DNA of 64,000 nt. Source: an uncultured Opitutia bacterium (GTDB lineage: Bacteria; Verrucomicrobiota; Verrucomicrobiia; Opitutales; Opitutaceae). The notes under the pieces were generated by a model, which was given only the letters and a program-made list of their open reading frames with translations, did not search any database and was not told where the DNA came from. The stretch is taken from positions 38,672 to 102,671 of the forward strand of contig CAIQQB010000106.1 of assembly GCA_903873805.1 (NCBI GenBank), given 5' to 3'. A program made the position numbers and the translations under genes. Below are positions 37,251 to 46,180 of this stretch, one piece after another (position 1 is the stretch's first letter; each line of letters opens with the position of its first letter).

Positions 37251-38894
37251 TCAATGCTTCGCCGGCAGGCACGCGCCGCAGCCGTTGACGAAGAAATCGT
37301 TGCCCTTGTCGTCGACGATGATGAACGCGGGGAAGTTCACCACGTCGATTTTCCAGATGGCCTCCATGCCGAGTTCGGGATACTCGAGCACCTCGACCTT
37401 CTTGATGTTTTCCTTGCCGAGGATGGCGGCGGGGCCGCCGATGCTGCCGAGGTAGAAGCCACCGTGCTTCTTGCAGGCGGCGGTGACCTGCGGGCTGCGG
37501 TTGCCCTTGGCCAGCATGATGAGCGAGCCGCCATTGGCCTGGAAAAGGTCGACGTAGCTGTCCATCCGGCCGGCGGTGGTCGGGCCGAAGCTGCCGGAGG
37601 CGTAGCCCACGGGTGTCTTGGCGGGGCCGGCGTAGTAAACGGGGTGGTCCTTGAGGTACTGCGGCAGGCCCTGGCCGGCGGCGATGCGCTCCTTGAGCTT
37701 GGCGTGCGCGCTGTCGCGGGCGACAATCATGGTGCCGGTGAGGGAAACGCGGGTCGTGACCGGGTGTTTGGAGAGCTCGGCGAGGATGGCGGGCATCGGC
37801 CGGTTGAGGTCGATCTTCACGCTGGTGTCGTCCTTCCACTGCCGCTGGGCGGCGGGGATGAACCGGCCGGGCTTCGTCTCCATCTTTTCGAGGAAGATGC
37901 CCTCGGCCGTGATCTTCGCCTTGATGTTGCGGTCGGCGCTGCACGACACGCCCATGCCGACGGGGCAGCTGGCCCCGTGGCGCGGGAGGCGGACGACCCG
38001 GGCGTCGAGCGCGAAGTATTTGCCGCCGAACTGGGCCCCGATGCCGGTGGCGCGGGCGATTTCCATGACCTTCGCCTCCATGGCGGTGTCGCGGAAGGCG
38101 CGGCCGTGCTCGTTGCCGGTGGTGGGCAGGCCGTCGAGGTATTTGGTGGTGGCGAGCTTGAGGGTCTTCATGCACGCCTCGGCGCTGGTCCCGCCGACGA
38201 CGAACACGAGGTGGTAGGGCGGGCAGGCGCTGGTGCCGAGCAGCGGCAGCTTGTCGGCGACGAATTTTTCAAAGCTCTTGGGATTGAGCAGCGCCTTGGT
38301 TTCCTGGAAAAAGTAGAGCTTGTTGGCCGAACCGCCGCCCTTGGCGACGAAGAGGAACTCGTATTTCGCGCCCTCGGTGGCGGCGAGGTCGATCTGCGCG
38401 GGCAGGTTGGTGCCGGTATTGACCTCGTTCCACATGTCGAGCGGCGCGACCTGCGAATAGCGGAGATTCTCCCTGGTGAAACACTCGTAGACGCCGCGGG
38501 CGATCCACTCGGCGTCATTGGCGCCGGTCCAGACCTGCTGGCCCTTCTTGCCGATGATGGCGGCGGTGCCGGTGTCCTGGCACATCGGCAGGATGCCCTC
38601 GGCGGCGATTTCGGCGTTCTTGAGCAGCGTGAGGGCGACATAGCGGTCGTTGTCGCTCGCTTCGGGGTCCTCGAGAATGGCGGCGACCTGCTGGAGATGT
38701 TTCGTGCGGAGCAGAAACGAGGTGTCGCGGTAGGCCTGCTGGGTGAGGAAGGTGAGCACCTCGGGCGCGACCTTCAGGATGTCGCGACCCTCGAACGAGG
38801 CGGAACTGATCCCCTCGCGGGAGAGCAGGCGGTACTCGGTGGCGTCGGCCCCGAGCGGAAGGGGGTCCTGATAGAAGAACGGCGGTGTGGGCAT
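37251..38894 (-). CDS. fumA: Class I fumarate hydratase (4Fe-4S)
   Basis: 547 aa, the length of FumA/FumB-type enzymes. Starts [15 protein letters not shown]. Alpha domain [20 protein letters not shown] with an Fe-S cysteine, then [16 protein letters not shown] with a second, and [14 protein letters not shown] with a third. The beta domain has [21 protein letters not shown] and [16 protein letters not shown]. It interconverts fumarate and malate in the TCA cycle. Upstream in-frame starts add 24 residues without family similarity. Confidence 0.96.
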   Translation of the reverse strand: MPTPPFFYQDPLPLGADATEYRLLSREGISSASFEGRDILKVAPEVLTFLTQQAYRDTSFLLRTKHLQQVAAILEDPEASDNDRYVALTLLKNAEIAAEGILPMCQDTGTAAIIGKKGQQVWTGANDAEWIARGVYECFTRENLRYSQVAPLDMWNEVNTGTNLPAQIDLAATEGAKYEFLFVAKGGGSANKLYFFQETKALLNPKSFEKFVADKLPLLGTSACPPYHLVFVVGGTSAEACMKTLKLATTKYLDGLPTTGNEHGRAFRDTAMEAKVMEIARATGIGAQFGGKYFALDARVVRLPRHGASCPVGMGVSCSADRNIKAKITAEGIFLEKMETKPGRFIPAAQRQWKDDTSVKIDLNRPMPAILAELSKHPVTTRVSLTGTMIVARDSAHAKLKERIAAGQGLPQYLKDHPVYYAGPAKTPVGYASGSFGPTTAGRMDSYVDLFQANGGSLIMLAKGNRSPQVTAACKKHGGFYLGSIGGPAAILGKENIKKVEVLEYPELGMEAIWKIDVVNFPAFIIVDDKGNDFFVNGCGACLPAKH

Positions 38895-39019
38895 GGCAAA
38901 GGGGAAGAATGCGGCTGGGAGGGATTTTGGCGCACACAAAATCGCCCCACAACCGGATATTAGCAAAACTTACACCCCGGTTAAGCGCAGCTACTACCCC
39001 CGGCGGGGGCAGGGCCGGC

Positions 39020-40033
39020 TCAGACGTTCTGCAGGACCCAGTTGATTTCGTTGAGGAAGATGCCGGTGCCGTTGGCCACGGCGGAGAGAGGGTCGTCGGC
39101 GACGGTGACGGGCAGGCCGGTCTTGTCGCTGAGGAGGCGGTCGATGCCGCGGATGAGCGCGCCGCCGCCGGCCATGACGAAGCCGCGGTCCACGAGGTCG
39201 GCCGAGAGCTCGGGCGGGCACTGCTCGAGGGTGGCGCGGACGATGTCGACGATCGCGCTAATCGGGTCGCTGAGGGCCTCGCGGATCTCCTGGGAAGTGA
39301 TGTGGATGGTCTTGGGCAGGCCGGCGACGGAATCGCGGCCCTTGACCTCCATGGTCAGCTCCTCGTCCAGCGGATAGGCGGAGCCGACGCGGATCTTGAT
39401 CTCCTCCGCCGTGCGCTCGCCGATCATGAGGTTATAGGCGCGCTTCATGTAGTTGACGATCGCGGTGTCGAGCTCGTCGCCGGCGACGCGGATCGACTTG
39501 CAGATGACCATGCCGGACAGGGAGATGATGGCGATCTCGGTAGTGCCGCCGCCGATGTCGACGATCATGTTGGCCGCCGGTTCGTCGATCGGTAAGCCGA
39601 CGCCGATAGCCGCGGCCATGGGCTCGGGAATGGTGATGACCTTGCGGGCGCCGGCGTGGACGGCGGAGTCCATGACCGCGCGTTTCTCGACGGCGGTGAT
39701 GCCGGACGGGATGGCAATGACGACGCGCGGCGGGACGAAGGAGTTGGCGCGCACCTTGTCGATAAAGTAGCGCAGCATGGCCTCGGTGACGTCGAAGTCG
39801 GCGATGACGCCGTCCTTCATCGGGCGGATGGCGGTGATGTTGCCGGGGGTGCGGCCGAGCATGCGTTTGGCGTCGGCGCCGACGGCGCGGACCTTCCGGG
39901 TGACGGTGTCGATGGCGACGACGCTGGGTTCGCGCAGCACGATGCCCTTGTCCTTCACATAAACCAGCGTGTTGGCGGTGCCCAGGTCGATGCCAATGTC
40001 GTTGGAGAAGTAGCCCAGGAAGTTCGATGCCAT
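39020..40033 (-). CDS. mreB: Rod shape-determining protein MreB
   Basis: 337 aa, bacterial actin that directs side-wall synthesis. Motifs: IGIDLGTANTLVYV (phosphate 1), IMVDIGGGTTE type phosphate 2 as MIVDIGGGTTEIAIIS, and FVMAGGGALIRGID (adenosine). The ATG at 40033 (MASNFLGYF) was chosen over 40075, which adds a poorly conserved 14 residues. mreC and mreD, usually next to it, are not in this window. Confidence 0.96.
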   Translation of the reverse strand: MASNFLGYFSNDIGIDLGTANTLVYVKDKGIVLREPSVVAIDTVTRKVRAVGADAKRMLGRTPGNITAIRPMKDGVIADFDVTEAMLRYFIDKVRANSFVPPRVVIAIPSGITAVEKRAVMDSAVHAGARKVITIPEPMAAAIGVGLPIDEPAANMIVDIGGGTTEIAIISLSGMVICKSIRVAGDELDTAIVNYMKRAYNLMIGERTAEEIKIRVGSAYPLDEELTMEVKGRDSVAGLPKTIHITSQEIREALSDPISAIVDIVRATLEQCPPELSADLVDRGFVMAGGGALIRGIDRLLSDKTGLPVTVADDPLSAVANGTGIFLNEINWVLQNV

Positions 40034-40195
40034 GATTTGGGTAAGTGCGGCGGCGATACCGTTCGGGGAAAACAATCGTCCCGGCGCCGGACTGTCAAAG
40101 GGAAAGCGCCGGGGGCAGCCCGTGGGCGCCGGCGGCCGGGCCGGCGGGCGGCGGGCCGGGGCCGGCGTATCGGAACGCCTGATACAGGAGGCGGC

Positions 40196-40609
40196 CTAGG
40201 GGGGCGGCGCCTTCGGCCGGCCGTAGGCGCCGGGCGCCTCGGCTGCGAGCAGCGGGGCGGGGGCGGGCGGGGCGGCCAGCCGAAGCTGGGCGGGGTCGTG
40301 GCCGGCGGCCAGGCAGTCGGAGAGGGAGACGAGGAGCTGGTGGAGGAGCTTGGGCTGATCGACCTGGAGTTCGGCGAGCTGGCGGGCGAAGGCGGGGGCA
40401 AAATACCCGCCGTAGACCCGCGCGAGCCGGGCGAGGATGTCGGGTTCGACGGAGCTGGGGGTGGGCTCGTGGTCGAGGTCGGCGGCGACCAGATGCTGCA
40501 CGTAGCGGGAGAACTTGCCGTCGGCGGTCAGGCGGGCGCGTTCGAGCGCGCGGCGGTGCAGCGAGGGGGGTAGGCTGATACCCGTCTTAAAGGAGGATTT
40601 TTCCACCAT
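40196..40609 (-). CDS. Ribbon-helix-helix-like protein of unknown function
   Basis: 137 aa. FKTGISLPPSLHRRALERA at the N-terminus, followed by GKFSRYVQHLVAADL, has the strand-helix-helix pattern of RHH DNA-binding proteins. The rest is helical (ARVYGGYFAPAFARQLAELQ) with an Ala/Pro-rich end. It lies upstream of mreB on the same strand, 162 bases away. Possibly a transcription regulator; no family name is recognised. Confidence 0.55.
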   Translation of the reverse strand: MVEKSSFKTGISLPPSLHRRALERARLTADGKFSRYVQHLVAADLDHEPTPSSVEPDILARLARVYGGYFAPAFARQLAELQVDQPKLLHQLLVSLSDCLAAGHDPAQLRLAAPPAPAPLLAAEAPGAYGRPKAPPP

Positions 40610-40786
40610 GGTGTTACGGTAGCAGACCGCGGGAAGTTGTGTTGCTTTTTATTCTTGTCCTTCATGTGACCGGAAACATTAGTAATACGAAGTAACACTT
40701 ATATGCAAGCAGAGCACATGGTATCGACCTGGATCGGCAGTATCGGTAACGCCCAAGCGGCGGGACCCTTGGCCACTACCGGAAGG

Positions 40787-40936
40787 ATGAGGGTGGTTTG
40801 TTCCTGGTGCCGGAGCGAGCTTCCGGCGAAAGCCTGCGAGCCGGCCCGCGACGGGGCGGTCTCGCACGGGATCTGCACCCCCTGCCGCAACGCCATGCTG
40901 GCCGACGAGGGACTGGCGCCGCCGCCCGCGGATTGA
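40787..40936 (+). CDS. Small Cys4 zinc-ribbon-like protein
   Basis: 49 aa from MRVVCSWCRSEL. Two pairs of cysteines, CSWC and CTPC, the second in SHGICTPC, suggest one bound zinc. An in-frame ATG at 40703 would give 77 aa. I chose the later start because conservation-like features begin there, but this is uncertain. The SHxxCxxC pattern also occurs in the C-terminal tail of the response regulator at 51.3 kb. It precedes ribBX by 34 bases. Confidence 0.5.
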   Translation: MRVVCSWCRSELPAKACEPARDGAVSHGICTPCRNAMLADEGLAPPPAD

Positions 40937-40970
40937 CAGGGGCCGGCGCGGGCGCGACGCTGCCCGTTCC

Positions 40971-42068
40971 ATGACATTACAGTCTCCATTCGATCCGGTC
41001 GAGGCGGCGATCCAGGACATCGCGGCGGGGAAGCTCGTGATCGTGACGGACGACGAGGGCCGGGAAAACGAGGGCGACCTGATCATGGCCGCCTCGCTGG
41101 CGGTGCCCGAAACCGTCAACATGATGATCCGCTACTGCAGCGGCATCGTCTGCGTTCCCACCGTCGAGCCCCAGCTCCGCCGCCTGGGCCTCGGGCCGAT
41201 GGTCCAGGGCAACCGCGAGGTGCACCGCACCGATTTCACCGTGTCGGTGGATGCCGCCGAGGGCATCACCACCGGCATCAGTGCCGCCGACCGCACCAAG
41301 ACCATCCGGCTCCTGGCGGATCCCGCGGCGCGGCCCGAGCAGTTGGTCCAGCCCGGCCATGTTTTTCCGCTCCGCGCCCGGCCCGGCGGCGTGCTGGAAC
41401 GGGCCGGCCACACCGAGGCCGCGGTCGATCTCGCCATCCTCGCGGGCCTGCCGCCGGCCGGCGTGCTGTGCGAGCTGGTGAACGACGACGGCACGGTGCA
41501 ACGCCTGCCCGAGCTCACGGCGTTCGCCCGGCGGTTTGGCCTGAAGCTGATTTCCATCGCGCAACTCATCGAGCACCGGGCCAAGCGCGACCGGCTCGTC
41601 GAGCGGGTCGGCACGCGGCCGTTTCCCTCGGAGTTTGGCGACTTCACGCTGCACATTTTCCGCAGCAAGCTCGACGGCCGGCACCATCTCGCCTTCGCCC
41701 AGGGCGAGCTCGGGCCGGAGCCGACGCTTGTGCGGGTCCACGGCGAGAACCTGCTCAGCGACGTCTTCCGCGCCCGCGGGATGGACAGCCACCGCGCCCT
41801 CACCGCCTCGCTGGCGGCCGTGGCGCGGGCCGGCCAGGGGGTTGTGCTCTACATGGAGCAGAGCGACGGCGGCGAGGATTCGCTGCGCCGGCTCGCGCTC
41901 AAGCCGGGCGAGGCCGCGGCGCCGATGGGTTTCCGCGACTACGGTATCGGCGCGCAGATCCTGGTGGCCCTGGGGCTGCGGAAGATCCGGCTCCTCACCG
42001 CGCATCCGCGCAAGGTGGTCGGCCTCGACGGCTATGGCCTCGAGATCGTGGAGCAGATGGCGGTGTGA
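40971..42068 (+). CDS. ribB: RibBX: 3,4-dihydroxy-2-butanone 4-phosphate synthase with degenerate GTP cyclohydrolase II domain
   Basis: 365 aa. The N-terminal half (about 1-205) is a complete DHBP synthase: VTDDEGRENEGDLIMAA, RTDFTVSVDA, HVFPLRARPGGVLERAGHTEAAVDL, CELVNDDGT. The C-terminal half has the GCH II fold, but the region that should hold the three zinc Cys (HSECLTGDVFGSLRCDCG in active enzymes) reads VHGENLLSDVFRARG with none. So it makes only the butanone precursor of riboflavin; the C-terminal half is probably regulatory, as described for RibBX proteins. A separate ribA is expected elsewhere. Confidence 0.92.
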   Translation: MTLQSPFDPVEAAIQDIAAGKLVIVTDDEGRENEGDLIMAASLAVPETVNMMIRYCSGIVCVPTVEPQLRRLGLGPMVQGNREVHRTDFTVSVDAAEGITTGISAADRTKTIRLLADPAARPEQLVQPGHVFPLRARPGGVLERAGHTEAAVDLAILAGLPPAGVLCELVNDDGTVQRLPELTAFARRFGLKLISIAQLIEHRAKRDRLVERVGTRPFPSEFGDFTLHIFRSKLDGRHHLAFAQGELGPEPTLVRVHGENLLSDVFRARGMDSHRALTASLAAVARAGQGVVLYMEQSDGGEDSLRRLALKPGEAAAPMGFRDYGIGAQILVALGLRKIRLLTAHPRKVVGLDGYGLEIVEQMAV

Positions 42069-42126
42069 GGAAAATGAGTTGCGCCGGCCCGCCGCCGCCC
42101 GCACACATGCGGGTTCATTCTTTCGC

Positions 42127-42600
42127 ATGAGCCTAGCCGCACCACCGACCCAGTCCGTCAACGGCGCCGCGTTTGCCCTTGGCATCGTGGCGGCGCGTTA
42201 CAATCCCGTATTGGTGGACGCGTTGCTGGATCAGGTGCGGGCCGGTCTGGCCGCGGCAGGCGTGAAGGCCGGAAAGATCACGGTGCTCCGGGTGCCCGGC
42301 TCCCATGAGGTGCCGTGGGCCGCGCAGGCGCTCGCGGCCCCCGGGCGCTTTGATTGCGTGATCGCGCTGGGCGTGCTGGTCGCCGGCGACACCAACCACC
42401 ACGAGATGGTCGGGCAGAGCGTGTCGCAGGCCCTGCAGCAGGTGGCGCTGGCCACGCGCATTCCGGTGATCAACGGCGTGATCGTCGCCGGCACCGCGGC
42501 GCAGGCGCGGGCGCGCTGCACGGGCCGGCGCGCGCGCGGGCCCGAGTTCGCCCGGGCGGCCCTCGCAATGGCGGCGCTGAAGCGGAGGCTTTTCCCATGA
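42127..42600 (+). CDS. ribH: 6,7-dimethyl-8-ribityllumazine synthase
   Basis: 157 aa. Joins the RibB product to the pyrimidine intermediate in riboflavin synthesis. Motifs: VAARYNPVLVDALLD, VPGSHEVPWAAQ and ALGVLVAGDTNHHEMV, where most family members have G-E-T-x-H-F-D/E-Y-V, so the catalytic His is kept but its surroundings differ. The start at 42127 gives MSLAAPPTQS. It follows ribBX by 58 bases and overlaps nusB by ATGA. Confidence 0.92.
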   Translation: MSLAAPPTQSVNGAAFALGIVAARYNPVLVDALLDQVRAGLAAAGVKAGKITVLRVPGSHEVPWAAQALAAPGRFDCVIALGVLVAGDTNHHEMVGQSVSQALQQVALATRIPVINGVIVAGTAAQARARCTGRRARGPEFARAALAMAALKRRLFP

Positions 42601-43040
42601 GCAAAGCCCTTTTCGCCCGCCGCCGCGACGGCCGCGTCGCCGCGCTGCAGTATCTCTTTTCCTGGAGCCTGAACACCCCAACCGATCTGGCCGACGACCT
42701 GCGCGTCTTCTTTGAGGGCATGGAGCAGCCCCGCGAACACTACGCGTTTGGCGAGGAGATCATCCAGGGGGTGATCCTCCACTGCGCCGACATTGACAGC
42801 CGCATCCGCGCCCTCGCGCAAAACTGGGAGTTCGAGCGCATCGCGAAGATCGACCTGGCGATCCTCCGGGTGGCGATCTTCGAAATGGTGCACCGCAAGG
42901 ACATTCCCCCGGTGGTTTCGATCAACGAGGCGATCGATTTGTCGAAACAGTTTTCCAACGCCGATGCGAAGCGCTTCATCAACGGCATCCTCGACCGCCT
43001 GAAGGACAACCTCGGCCGCGACGCCCGCAAGGCGGAGTGA
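42597..43040 (+). CDS. nusB: Transcription antitermination protein NusB
   Basis: 147 aa. Helical protein that binds boxA RNA with NusE for rRNA transcription. Features: RRRDGRVAALQYLFSW start, WEFERIAKIDLAILRVAIFEM and VVSINEAIDLSKQFSNADAKRFINGILDRL. The ribH-nusB pairing is common in bacteria. It overlaps ribH by four bases. Confidence 0.95.
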   Translation: MSKALFARRRDGRVAALQYLFSWSLNTPTDLADDLRVFFEGMEQPREHYAFGEEIIQGVILHCADIDSRIRALAQNWEFERIAKIDLAILRVAIFEMVHRKDIPPVVSINEAIDLSKQFSNADAKRFINGILDRLKDNLGRDARKAE

Positions 43041-43142
43041 ATGAAGAGGGCGGTGAGCAGCGGGAAGCGGGCATGACGGATTGCATGATTGGCTCTTGAT
43101 TTCTACTCGCTACCCACCACTCGCTACCCGCTACTTCTGTCC

Positions 43143-44117
43143 ATGTTCGGCCTGTTCAAAAAATTCAAATCCGGCCTGGCCAAGACCGTGGCGGCCATCG
43201 CCGCGAAGACGCACGGGCTCTTCGGCGGCCGGAAGATCGACGCCGCGTCGCTTGAGGAGCTGGAAGAGGCGCTCTACACGGCGGACTTTGGCGTCGAGAC
43301 GACCGCGGAGATTCTGAAAGAGATCAAGGAGGCCTACCGCCAGGATCCGGGTTTGCAGGGCAAGCAGGCGGCCGAGCTCGGTGCCGCCGTGCTGCGGCGG
43401 GTGCTGGCTGGCAGCGAGGGGGTGTTGGCGGGTGGAGCGCGACCTCCAGGTGCGCTCGGCTCGGAAAACGCGCCCGGAGGTCGCGTTCCACCTTCCAATC
43501 CCACCGTCATCGCCTTGATCGGCGTCAACGGCTCGGGCAAGACCACGACCTCGGCCAAGCTCGGCTGGCTGCTCAAGCAGGACGGCCGGGGCGTCACGCT
43601 CGCCGCGTGCGATACCTTCCGCGCCGCGGCGGTCGAGCAGCTCAAATCCTGGGCCACCCGCCTCGACCTGGAAATCGTCGCGAGCCACACCGGCGCCGAT
43701 TCCGCCGCGGTGGCCTTTGACGCCTGGCAGGCCGCCAAGGCGCGGCACCGGGACTTCCTGATCGTGGACACGGCCGGCCGGCTGCACACGAAGAGCAACC
43801 TCATGGACGAGCTGGCGAAGATCCGCCGGGTGCTGCAGAAGAATGACCCCACGGCGCCGCACCACGCCTGGCTGGTGGTGGACGGCTCCCTCGGCAGCAA
43901 TTCCATTGAGCAGGCGCGGGTCTTCCACAAGAGCTTCGGCCTGACCGGCCTGGTGGTGACCAAACTGGATGGCACGAGCCGCGGCGGCGCGATCGTGGGC
44001 ATCTGGCGCGAACTGCGGCTCCCGATCTATTTTCTCGGGCTCGGCGAGCAGCCGGAGGACCTGCAACCCTTCAACGCCGCTAACTACGCCCGGGCCGTTT
44101 TCGGTCTGGACGACTAA
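43143..44117 (+). CDS. ftsY: Signal recognition particle receptor FtsY
   Basis: 324 aa NG-domain GTPase that docks SRP-ribosome complexes at the membrane; no long acidic A domain. Motifs: ALIGVNGSGKTTTSAKLG (P-loop, 127-134), ACDTFRAAAVEQL, DTAGRLHT, TKLDGTSRGG. Residues about 96-118 (GGARPPGALGSENAPGG...) interrupt the N-G junction and come from a palindromic repeat in the DNA at 43431-43492. In other FtsY proteins this join is short. The ATG at 43143 was chosen; 43089 adds repeat-like residues. Confidence 0.95.
   Translation: MFGLFKKFKSGLAKTVAAIAAKTHGLFGGRKIDAASLEELEEALYTADFGVETTAEILKEIKEAYRQDPGLQGKQAAELGAAVLRRVLAGSEGVLAGGARPPGALGSENAPGGRVPPSNPTVIALIGVNGSGKTTTSAKLGWLLKQDGRGVTLAACDTFRAAAVEQLKSWATRLDLEIVASHTGADSAAVAFDAWQAAKARHRDFLIVDTAGRLHTKSNLMDELAKIRRVLQKNDPTAPHHAWLVVDGSLGSNSIEQARVFHKSFGLTGLVVTKLDGTSRGGAIVGIWRELRLPIYFLGLGEQPEDLQPFNAANYARAVFGLDD
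43431..43492. repeat. Palindromic repeat inside ftsY
   Basis: GGTGGAGCGCGACCTCC (43431-43447) pairs with GGAGGTCGCGTTCCACC (43476-43492), 17 bp with one G-T mismatch. It is translated in frame as part of FtsY. Confidence 0.8.
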
Positions 44118-44142
44118 GGCGACCGCGGGCGGCGCCGCCGCC

Positions 44143-46017
44143 TCACCCCTCCAGTTCGGCGAGCTTCAGGCCCGCGGCTTCCCACTCCGCCGTCGCGGTG
44201 GCGATCTGGTCGACAATCACGCTCAGTTCGCGGTTGAGATGCTGCGCCTTGCCGGGCGACTGGTAGGTTTCGGGGGCCTCGAGCTCCGCGGCCAGCTCGG
44301 CCTGCTTGGCCTCCAGCTCCACCACCTTCTTTTCCAGCTGCCCGACCTGCTCGCGGAACCGGCGGATTTCGTTCGCGCTGGGCTTGGCGGGCGATGCGGA
44401 TGATTTCAAATTTGAGATTTGAGATTTCAAATTGGCCGGCGTGGTCTGGACCGGCCGGGCGTCGGTGAAGCCGGCGGTCAGCGCGGCCCGGGCGTCGCCG
44501 GCCTTGGACTTGTCGAGGTAGTAGTCATAGTCGCCGGCATAGGGCGTGAGCCGGCCCGAGTGCACGTGGAGCACGTTCTTCGCCAGCGCGCGGATGAAGT
44601 ACACGTCGTGGCTGATGAAGATGAAGGTCCCGTCGTAGGCCTTGAGCGCGCCGACCAGAGCGTCGATCGAGGCAATGTCGAGATGGGTCGTCGGTTCGTC
44701 CATCAGGAGCAGATTGGGCGGTTTGACGAGGATGCGGGCGAGGGCGAGACGGGACTTTTCGCCGCCGGAGAGGACGGAGACCTTTTTGTGGACATCGTCC
44801 TTGCGGAAGAGAAACGCACCGAGGATGGCGCGGGCCTGCTGTTCGGTGAGCTGGTTTTCCACCGTGCGCAACTCCATCACGTTCTCGAAGACGGTTGCGC
44901 CGGCGTTGAGGTTGTCGAGGCGGTTCTGGGCGAAATAGCCGGGGACGACATTGCTGCCCAGTTCGCGGGTGCCGCCCTGGATCGGGAGGACGTCGGCCAG
45001 GATCTTGAGCAGGGTGGACTTGCCGGCGCCGTTGGGGCCGACAAGCACGATACGCTGGCCGCGTTCGGCCGTGAAGTTGAGGTCGCGGTAGACGACGTGG
45101 TCGCCGTAGGCCTGGCGGACATTCTTCAGCTCGATGACGCGGAGGCCGGAGCGGGGCGGCTGGGGGAACTTGAAGTTGATGCGCTTGAGCTCCTCGGTCG
45201 GCTCCTCGACGGCGACGGCCTCAAGGCGTTCGATCTGCTTCTCCTTGGACTTGGCGCGGGAAGCCATCGAGGCCTTGGCGCCGAACCGGTCGACGAACTT
45301 CTGGAGGTGGGCGATCTCGCGCTGCTGGTTTTTGAAGGCGGAGGCCTGCTGGGCCTTGCGCTCCTCCTTCTCCTGGAGAAAGCGGTCGTAGTTGCCGTGG
45401 TAATAATGGAGGGCGCCGGCGCGGAGCTCCAGCATGCCCGTGCAGAGGGCGTTGAGAAAGGCCCGGTCGTGGGAGATAACGACGAGCCCGCCGGGATAGC
45501 GGCTGAGGTAGTCCTGGAACCAGAGCAGGGCCTCGAGATCAAGGTGGTTGGTGGGCTCGTCGAGCAGGAGGAGCGCGGGCTCGGCGACCAGCAGGCGGGC
45601 GATGTGGGCGCGCATGACCCAGCCGCCGGAGAAGGACTTGGCGGGCTTGAGGGCGTCGTCCTCGCGAAAGCCGAGGCCGGCGAGGATCTTCTTGGCGCGG
45701 GGTTCGAGGGTGTAGTCGATGTCCCAGTCGTCCTCAGTCGGCTCCAGCTTCTTTCCGCTCGTGGCGATGTGGATGATGGATTCGTCGCCGATGGGGGCGC
45801 TTTCCTGCGGAAGGAAGCCGAAGTCGGCCCCGCGCTCCCACTCGATCACCCCGGTGTCGGGCTTGTCCTCGCCGAGGATGAGGTTGAAGAGGGTGGATTT
45901 GCCGGCGCCATTGGGGCCGACGAGGCCCAGCCGGTCGGTGCGCGCGATGAACAGCGAGACTCCGGCGAAGAGCTCGCGGGTACCGTAGGACTTGGAAACG
46001 TCGGCAATGGTCAGCAT
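44143..46017 (-). CDS. ABC-F family ATPase (ribosome-associated, Uup/EttA-like)
   Basis: 624 aa. Two ABC domains: first with GPNGAGKSTLFNLI, SGGWVMRAHIARLL and LLDEPTNHLDLEALLW, second with GPNGAGKSTLLKIL, SGGEKSRLALARIL and LLMDEPTTHLDIASI, joined by the basic P-site linker. The C-terminal 70 residues form a coiled coil (EQVGQLEKKVVELEAKQ). It has no membrane helices, as expected for translation factors. Before the coiled coil, NLKSQISNLKSSAS is encoded by an AT-rich phrase repeat. Start chosen at MLTIADVSKS; an upstream in-frame ATG at 46038 is less likely. Confidence 0.93.
   Translation of the reverse strand: MLTIADVSKSYGTRELFAGVSLFIARTDRLGLVGPNGAGKSTLFNLILGEDKPDTGVIEWERGADFGFLPQESAPIGDESIIHIATSGKKLEPTEDDWDIDYTLEPRAKKILAGLGFREDDALKPAKSFSGGWVMRAHIARLLVAEPALLLLDEPTNHLDLEALLWFQDYLSRYPGGLVVISHDRAFLNALCTGMLELRAGALHYYHGNYDRFLQEKEERKAQQASAFKNQQREIAHLQKFVDRFGAKASMASRAKSKEKQIERLEAVAVEEPTEELKRINFKFPQPPRSGLRVIELKNVRQAYGDHVVYRDLNFTAERGQRIVLVGPNGAGKSTLLKILADVLPIQGGTRELGSNVVPGYFAQNRLDNLNAGATVFENVMELRTVENQLTEQQARAILGAFLFRKDDVHKKVSVLSGGEKSRLALARILVKPPNLLLMDEPTTHLDIASIDALVGALKAYDGTFIFISHDVYFIRALAKNVLHVHSGRLTPYAGDYDYYLDKSKAGDARAALTAGFTDARPVQTTPANLKSQISNLKSSASPAKPSANEIRRFREQVGQLEKKVVELEAKQAELAAELEAPETYQSPGKAQHLNRELSVIVDQIATATAEWEAAGLKLAELEG
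44400..44434. repeat. AT-rich phrase repeat inside the ABC-F gene
   Basis: Tandem TTTGAGATTTGAGATTTCAAA-like units in a gene of very high GC; they encode KSQISNLKS in frame on the minus strand. Confidence 0.6.
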
Positions 46018-46180
46018 GTAAACCCGCCACCTAAGCACCGCCCGCGGCTCCGGTCAACGGCCAACCGAGGGACCGCCGTAATTCCGGCCGCGGTCGCCAC
46101 CCGGCCCGGCGAACCGATAATTTGCCATTTCGGGTGTTGCCAGCCGGCCACCGCATGGAAAGCGTGGCCGGGCTTTCTTC

